From: Fidelibacterota bacterium
GTDB taxonomy: Bacteria > Fidelibacterota > Fidelibacteria > Fidelibacterales > Fidelibacteraceae
Direction of reading: 5' to 3'
Length of the DNA: 7,296 bases
Assembly: GCA_030629925.1 (NCBI GenBank)
Contig: DAOVOB010000048.1
Coordinates: forward strand, 1 to 7,296
Shown here: positions 4,397 to 7,296 of the stretch, piece after piece
Numbering within the stretch: position 1 is the first letter of the stretch
How the letters are laid out: every line of letters starts with the position of its first letter
The notes under the pieces: model-generated
Told to the model about the DNA's origin: nothing
The model's input: the letters and a program-made list of their open reading frames with translations, nothing else
The model's database searches: none
Position numbers and translations under genes: made by a program

Positions 4397-6480
4397 TATT
4401 TCAACAAGATCATTTTACCGCTTAATAAGGTATTGTTTATATCAAGGATATAGATGTAAGTACCTGAAGGGACTGATTTACCATTCATGTCCATTCCGTT
4501 CCAGAACACTTCATAATTACCTGCCCCGGTTACATTAATAAATAGTACTCTGACGAGCTTTCCTGAAACGGAGTAAATATTGATCCTCATTAATCCGGTA
4601 GCCTCATTTGCAACATTGAACTTAATTGTGGTTGAAGGATTAAAGGGATTAGGATAATTACCCAGAAGAGTGAAGGTCGTGGCTATACTTTCATTCATTG
4701 CTTCATCAAATTCTTCGATACCCGTTGTTGGTCGATCTTCCGAAAAACTGGTAAAGGGCGTAATTACTCCAAATTGTAAGCTTAATAAAACAATTTCTTC
4801 CTTGATTTCCAAAGCTTCCGTACTTGATTCACCATAACTATAATATTCGATCATTAAGTGTTCGATTTTTTTCTTAGCCCAGATCTTAGGTAAGAATTGA
4901 TATTTTTCAATGCTGGAATCAGCTAAATTAAGATCATAGGAATAAGTTATCGGTTGACCAAAAGCATCTCCACTGAGATTTATTGTAAGAAGATCGGCAG
5001 ACGAATATCTTCCGGCAACGATCATTTGCTGACCGATATAGAGGTTGGGTAATGGTGAAGGGTAAGCATCGCTTACAATATCCGGAGAGAAAGACATCTG
5101 AGTATTTAATAAGACCGGATTCTGGATCAACAAATAAAAATTCGTGATCTTTTCTTCAAGTTCATTATCACCCAGAAATTCGGCCAATCCACTGTGCTCA
5201 GTAGCCAATTGGTTTAATAATTGCTCATTAGCGTAAGAACCAATCCCAAATGTAAAGATCATCATATTGGTCTCGGAGGTATTTACCAGATCTCGGACAT
5301 GAGAAAGGATCCCGCTTGTAGAGGTGATACCTGAAGTGGCTTGTCCGTCTGTAAAGAAAATAATTATATTCGCTGTTGTATCTGAAGCGGCAGAAAATTG
5401 AGGGATCGCTTCACTAAAAGCACCGGAGATGTTTGTCATACCTCCAGCAACTAGATTGGAGATATAAGTTAAAGCAACTCCTTCATTTACGGTATTGTAA
5501 TCAACATGTGTGGACTGTAAAGAACTTATGTCACCTGAAAAATCAACTATATTAAATTTATCACCCTCGTTTAAATGCTCAACAATAAAACTTGCCGCAT
5601 TCCTGGCTTGAATTATTTTTGTGCCACCCATACTTCCGGAACGATCGATGATTAAAGTAAAAACTTTATTTATAATCGAAGTGCTTTCACTTGGATCAGG
5701 TTCGGCGACAAAGGTAAAAAATCCGCGACTTCCACTATCGGGTACCAGTGAATCTGCCAAAAAGGTACTGAGCCCAAAAAGTCCCAGTTCATCAAGCGCC
5801 AAAGAATATTGCACATTGTAATTCTGATCAGCTATTGATCCAAGCATCTGGAGTTCCATTGTTGCAGTATTTCCGTCATTTGATATGGTTGCTCCATCAA
5901 TATCTATTAATTTTAATGAATCAATATTTCTATCAGAATTAATCACTAAATTAAAATTTTGCGTATCGATCGCAGCACTTTGGATCAGTTGATAGTCATT
6001 CGGGTAGGTATAATCAACAACACCAAATTCATAGGGTAGGAATTCAACGTAGGTCAATTCTATTGTGACCAGCGAGTCGTTTCCCAATACCTCTGAGATG
6101 TCAAAATATAAAGGAGTTGCACCCAGATAGTTCTTTAAGCTTGCTGCAGGTTCTTCTCCTTCTCCGCCGGTAACAGATGTATCCTGAGGAGTCGCTGAAA
6201 AACTAGCCGTATACCAATTATTATGAATTTGCCAACGCAAACTGATCGCACTGGCCTGCTCATTTAGGGGGAATGCATATTTAAACGTGGTATTTCCGCC
6301 TAATCGATTAGCAAATGTTTGTGTGGCTGTGGTAATCGCTACTTGGTTTTCAATACTGACCTGTACATGACTATTGATCAGTTCAAGATACTGGGGTGTG
6401 CTTCCATTGACAATAGCAACTCCGTTAGCCAAAGCGTAAGATGTAACGGCAAGCATGATGATAAAGAGTTTCTTAAACAT
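4396..6480 (-). CDS. VIT and von Willebrand A domain surface protein with T9SS sorting domain
   Basis: A 694-residue exported protein. Residues 1-18 are a signal peptide (MFKKLFIIMLAVTSYALA). A VIT domain (as in inter-alpha-trypsin inhibitor heavy chains) covers about 25-150, with the VSIENQVAITTATQTFAN and YAFPLNEQA signatures. A VWA domain covers about 270-455 with a complete metal-binding MIDAS site: D279-x-S281-x-S283, T349 and D378 (FFTDGQAT). A beta-rich linker follows. Residues about 605-694 are the T9SS type A sorting domain (GNYPNPFNPSTTIKF to SGTYIYILDINNTLLSGKMILLK), so the protein should cross the outer membrane and be anchored or released there. VIT-VWA proteins are usually adhesive or matrix-binding; the ligand here is unknown. 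The start at 6480 is preferred because AAAGG (6492-6488) is 7 nt upstream and the signal peptide begins there, although the frame stays open to 6582. Confidence 0.9.
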   Translation of the reverse strand: MFKKLFIIMLAVTSYALANGVAIVNGSTPQYLELINSHVQVSIENQVAITTATQTFANRLGGNTTFKYAFPLNEQASAISLRWQIHNNWYTASFSATPQDTSVTGGEGEEPAASLKNYLGATPLYFDISEVLGNDSLVTIELTYVEFLPYEFGVVDYTYPNDYQLIQSAAIDTQNFNLVINSDRNIDSLKLIDIDGATISNDGNTATMELQMLGSIADQNYNVQYSLALDELGLFGLSTFLADSLVPDSGSRGFFTFVAEPDPSESTSIINKVFTLIIDRSGSMGGTKIIQARNAASFIVEHLNEGDKFNIVDFSGDISSLQSTHVDYNTVNEGVALTYISNLVAGGMTNISGAFSEAIPQFSAASDTTANIIIFFTDGQATSGITSTSGILSHVRDLVNTSETNMMIFTFGIGSYANEQLLNQLATEHSGLAEFLGDNELEEKITNFYLLIQNPVLLNTQMSFSPDIVSDAYPSPLPNLYIGQQMIVAGRYSSADLLTINLSGDAFGQPITYSYDLNLADSSIEKYQFLPKIWAKKKIEHLMIEYYSYGESSTEALEIKEEIVLLSLQFGVITPFTSFSEDRPTTGIEEFDEAMNESIATTFTLLGNYPNPFNPSTTIKFNVANEATGLMRINIYSVSGKLVRVLFINVTGAGNYEVFWNGMDMNGKSVPSGTYIYILDINNTLLSGKMILLK

Positions 6481-6484
6481 TTTT

Positions 6485-6492
6485 CCACCTTT
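6485..6492 (-). promoter_or_regulatory. Shine-Dalgarno site of the VIT-VWA gene
   Basis: AAAGGTGG on the minus strand, ending 4 nt before the ATG at 6480. It fixes the start there rather than at the upstream in-frame ATG (6582), which would add 34 residues in front of a normal signal peptide. Confidence 0.75.
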
Positions 6493-6554
6493 AATTATGA
6501 GTAAAAAAGTTATAATCCTTTCCCAACCTGTGCTAGTTAGTGAAATGTTGATAA

Positions 6555-6582
6555 ATATTACAGATAATACATATAATATCAA
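6555..6582 (-). promoter_or_regulatory. Possible promoter of the VIT-VWA gene
   Basis: TTGATA (6582-6577) and TAATAT (6560-6555) on the minus strand are 16 nt apart and lie 75-102 nt before the start codon at 6480. The -35-like box lies within an arm of the hairpin at 6573-6599. The sequence is AT-rich, so this is a weak prediction. Confidence 0.3.
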
Positions 6583-6599
6583 AGTGGTTTTGATATTAT
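6573..6599. repeat. Perfect 11-bp hairpin overlapping the GH3 stop codon
   Basis: ATAATATCAAA (6573-6583) pairs with TTTGATATTAT (6589-6599) around a 5-base loop. The GH3 stop codon (6598-6596) lies inside an arm. The stem is almost all A/T and no U-run follows on the minus strand, so it is a poor intrinsic terminator. It might instead mark a regulator binding site for the VWA gene, or protect the 3' end of the GH3 message. Confidence 0.6.
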
Positions 6600-7296
6600 T
6601 TTAATAAAGTTATTTTTCCGCTGTGTAACTCGTTATTCAGATCAAGTAAATGGATATATGTCCCCGACGGAACGTTTTCTCCATTCAGATCTCTCGCATT
6701 CCAAACTACATCGTAGTTGCCGATCCCATTAAGTGCAAGGAAGTATCTCTGTACCAGTCTGCCGTTGATAGAAAAGATGTTCAGTTGCACCGTTTCATAA
6801 TATTCTTGTTCTAGCCGGAAGGAGATCTTTGTACTGGGATTGAATGGATTTGGGTAAGCCTTCAACTCAAATTTGTCCACTATAATTGGCCTAATGGCGG
6901 TATTATTCATAGCTTTTATATTCATGATCCGGTCATAGGACTCATCGATCCGTGCTTCGCTGATAGTACCCGAATCGATTGCAGTGCTAACAACTCTGAT
7001 AATCTGTTTTACGATGGATTTTTCGTATTTTTCGTTACTTGTATAAAGCAAAATATCCACCCCCGCATGAATGGCCTGAACCACGGATTCAATGAAACTG
7101 TAATTGTTATTGATCGCGCCCATGCCCATGGCATCGCTGATGATCACACCCCGGAATCCCAGACTATCGCGTAGAATGTCGGTCAAGGTTACGTGAGATA
7201 AAGTAGCAGGATAAATGGAATCTAAATGGGCATTATAAAGATGTCCAGTCATGATCATATCATTGTATCCCGATTGAATAAGTTCAGTATAGGGAA
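6596..7296 (-). CDS. Family 3 glycoside hydrolase (NagZ-like) with T9SS sorting domain, 3' part
   Basis: Only the C-terminal part (233 complete codons) is inside the window; the frame is open to the edge (…PYTELIQSGYND before the first in-window Met at 7258). The sequence IMTGHLYNAHLDSIYPATLS then GFRGVIISDAMGMGAINN is the hallmark of GH3 beta-N-acetylhexosaminidases. The Asp of SDAM (codon at 7135-7133) is the expected nucleophile. AGVDILLYTS and the SGTISEARIDESYDRIMNIK helix complete the domain. After a short linker, YPNPFNPSTKISF to the final GKITLLK forms a T9SS type A sorting domain. NagZ enzymes are usually cytosolic or lipoproteins and release GlcNAc from peptidoglycan fragments or chitin-like sugars. 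This one should instead act outside the cell or on its surface. The acid/base His-Asp motif lies upstream, out of view. Confidence 0.9.
   Translation of the reverse strand, partial: PYTELIQSGYNDMIMTGHLYNAHLDSIYPATLSHVTLTDILRDSLGFRGVIISDAMGMGAINNNYSFIESVVQAIHAGVDILLYTSNEKYEKSIVKQIIRVVSTAIDSGTISEARIDESYDRIMNIKAMNNTAIRPIIVDKFELKAYPNPFNPSTKISFRLEQEYYETVQLNIFSINGRLVQRYFLALNGIGNYDVVWNARDLNGENVPSGTYIHLLDLNNELHSGKITLLK

Noticed and set aside
6481..6582. N-terminal extension of the VIT-VWA protein
   Set aside because: The frame is open, but a good ribosome site and a standard signal peptide begin at 6480. The extra 34 residues would bury the signal peptide.

Overview
This AT-rich bacterial window carries every recognisable gene on the minus strand, so transcription runs from high to low coordinates. 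Two proteins, at 6596-7296 and 4396-6480, end in nearly the same C-terminal domain (YPNPFNPST start, SGTY core, LLK end). This is the type IX secretion (T9SS) type A sorting domain, with a FlgD-Ig-like fold. Together with the base composition, the lipoprotein signals and the repeat-rich intergenic DNA, it points to an uncultured FCB-group lineage such as Cloacimonadota or Marinimicrobia. The phylum is an inference and is not proven by this window.

Layout in the direction of transcription. 7296-6596: 3' part of a secreted family 3 glycoside hydrolase (NagZ-like). 6480-4396: a VIT plus von Willebrand A surface protein. Then a 7-bp tandem array (five copies). 4338-3922: a small lipoprotein, followed 13 bp later by 3908-3156, a Mut7-C RNase-type protein with an N-terminal ubiquitin-like domain and a zinc ribbon. 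2999-2490: a stand-alone single-Cache lipoprotein. Then a 14-bp tandem array (three copies) and a complete 1308-bp insertion sequence (1139-2446) with perfect 26-bp terminal inverted repeats and a 6-bp target duplication. 1045-422: a secreted protein made of YD-like repeats. 421-34: a non-coding stretch full of short palindromes. 33-1: the first 11 codons of another exported protein that runs off the window.

The common theme is the cell envelope. Six of the seven non-transposon genes in the window start with a signal peptide or lipobox, or end in a sorting domain; only the Mut7-C protein looks cytoplasmic. The GH3 and VWA proteins probably travel by the same T9SS, whose machinery is not here. 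I see no convincing defence system, CRISPR array, tRNA or rRNA. The features most worth a second look are the intact insertion sequence whose inverted repeat encodes the end of its own transposase, the Mut7-C protein with an altered acidic motif, and the cluster of palindromes at 155-394.
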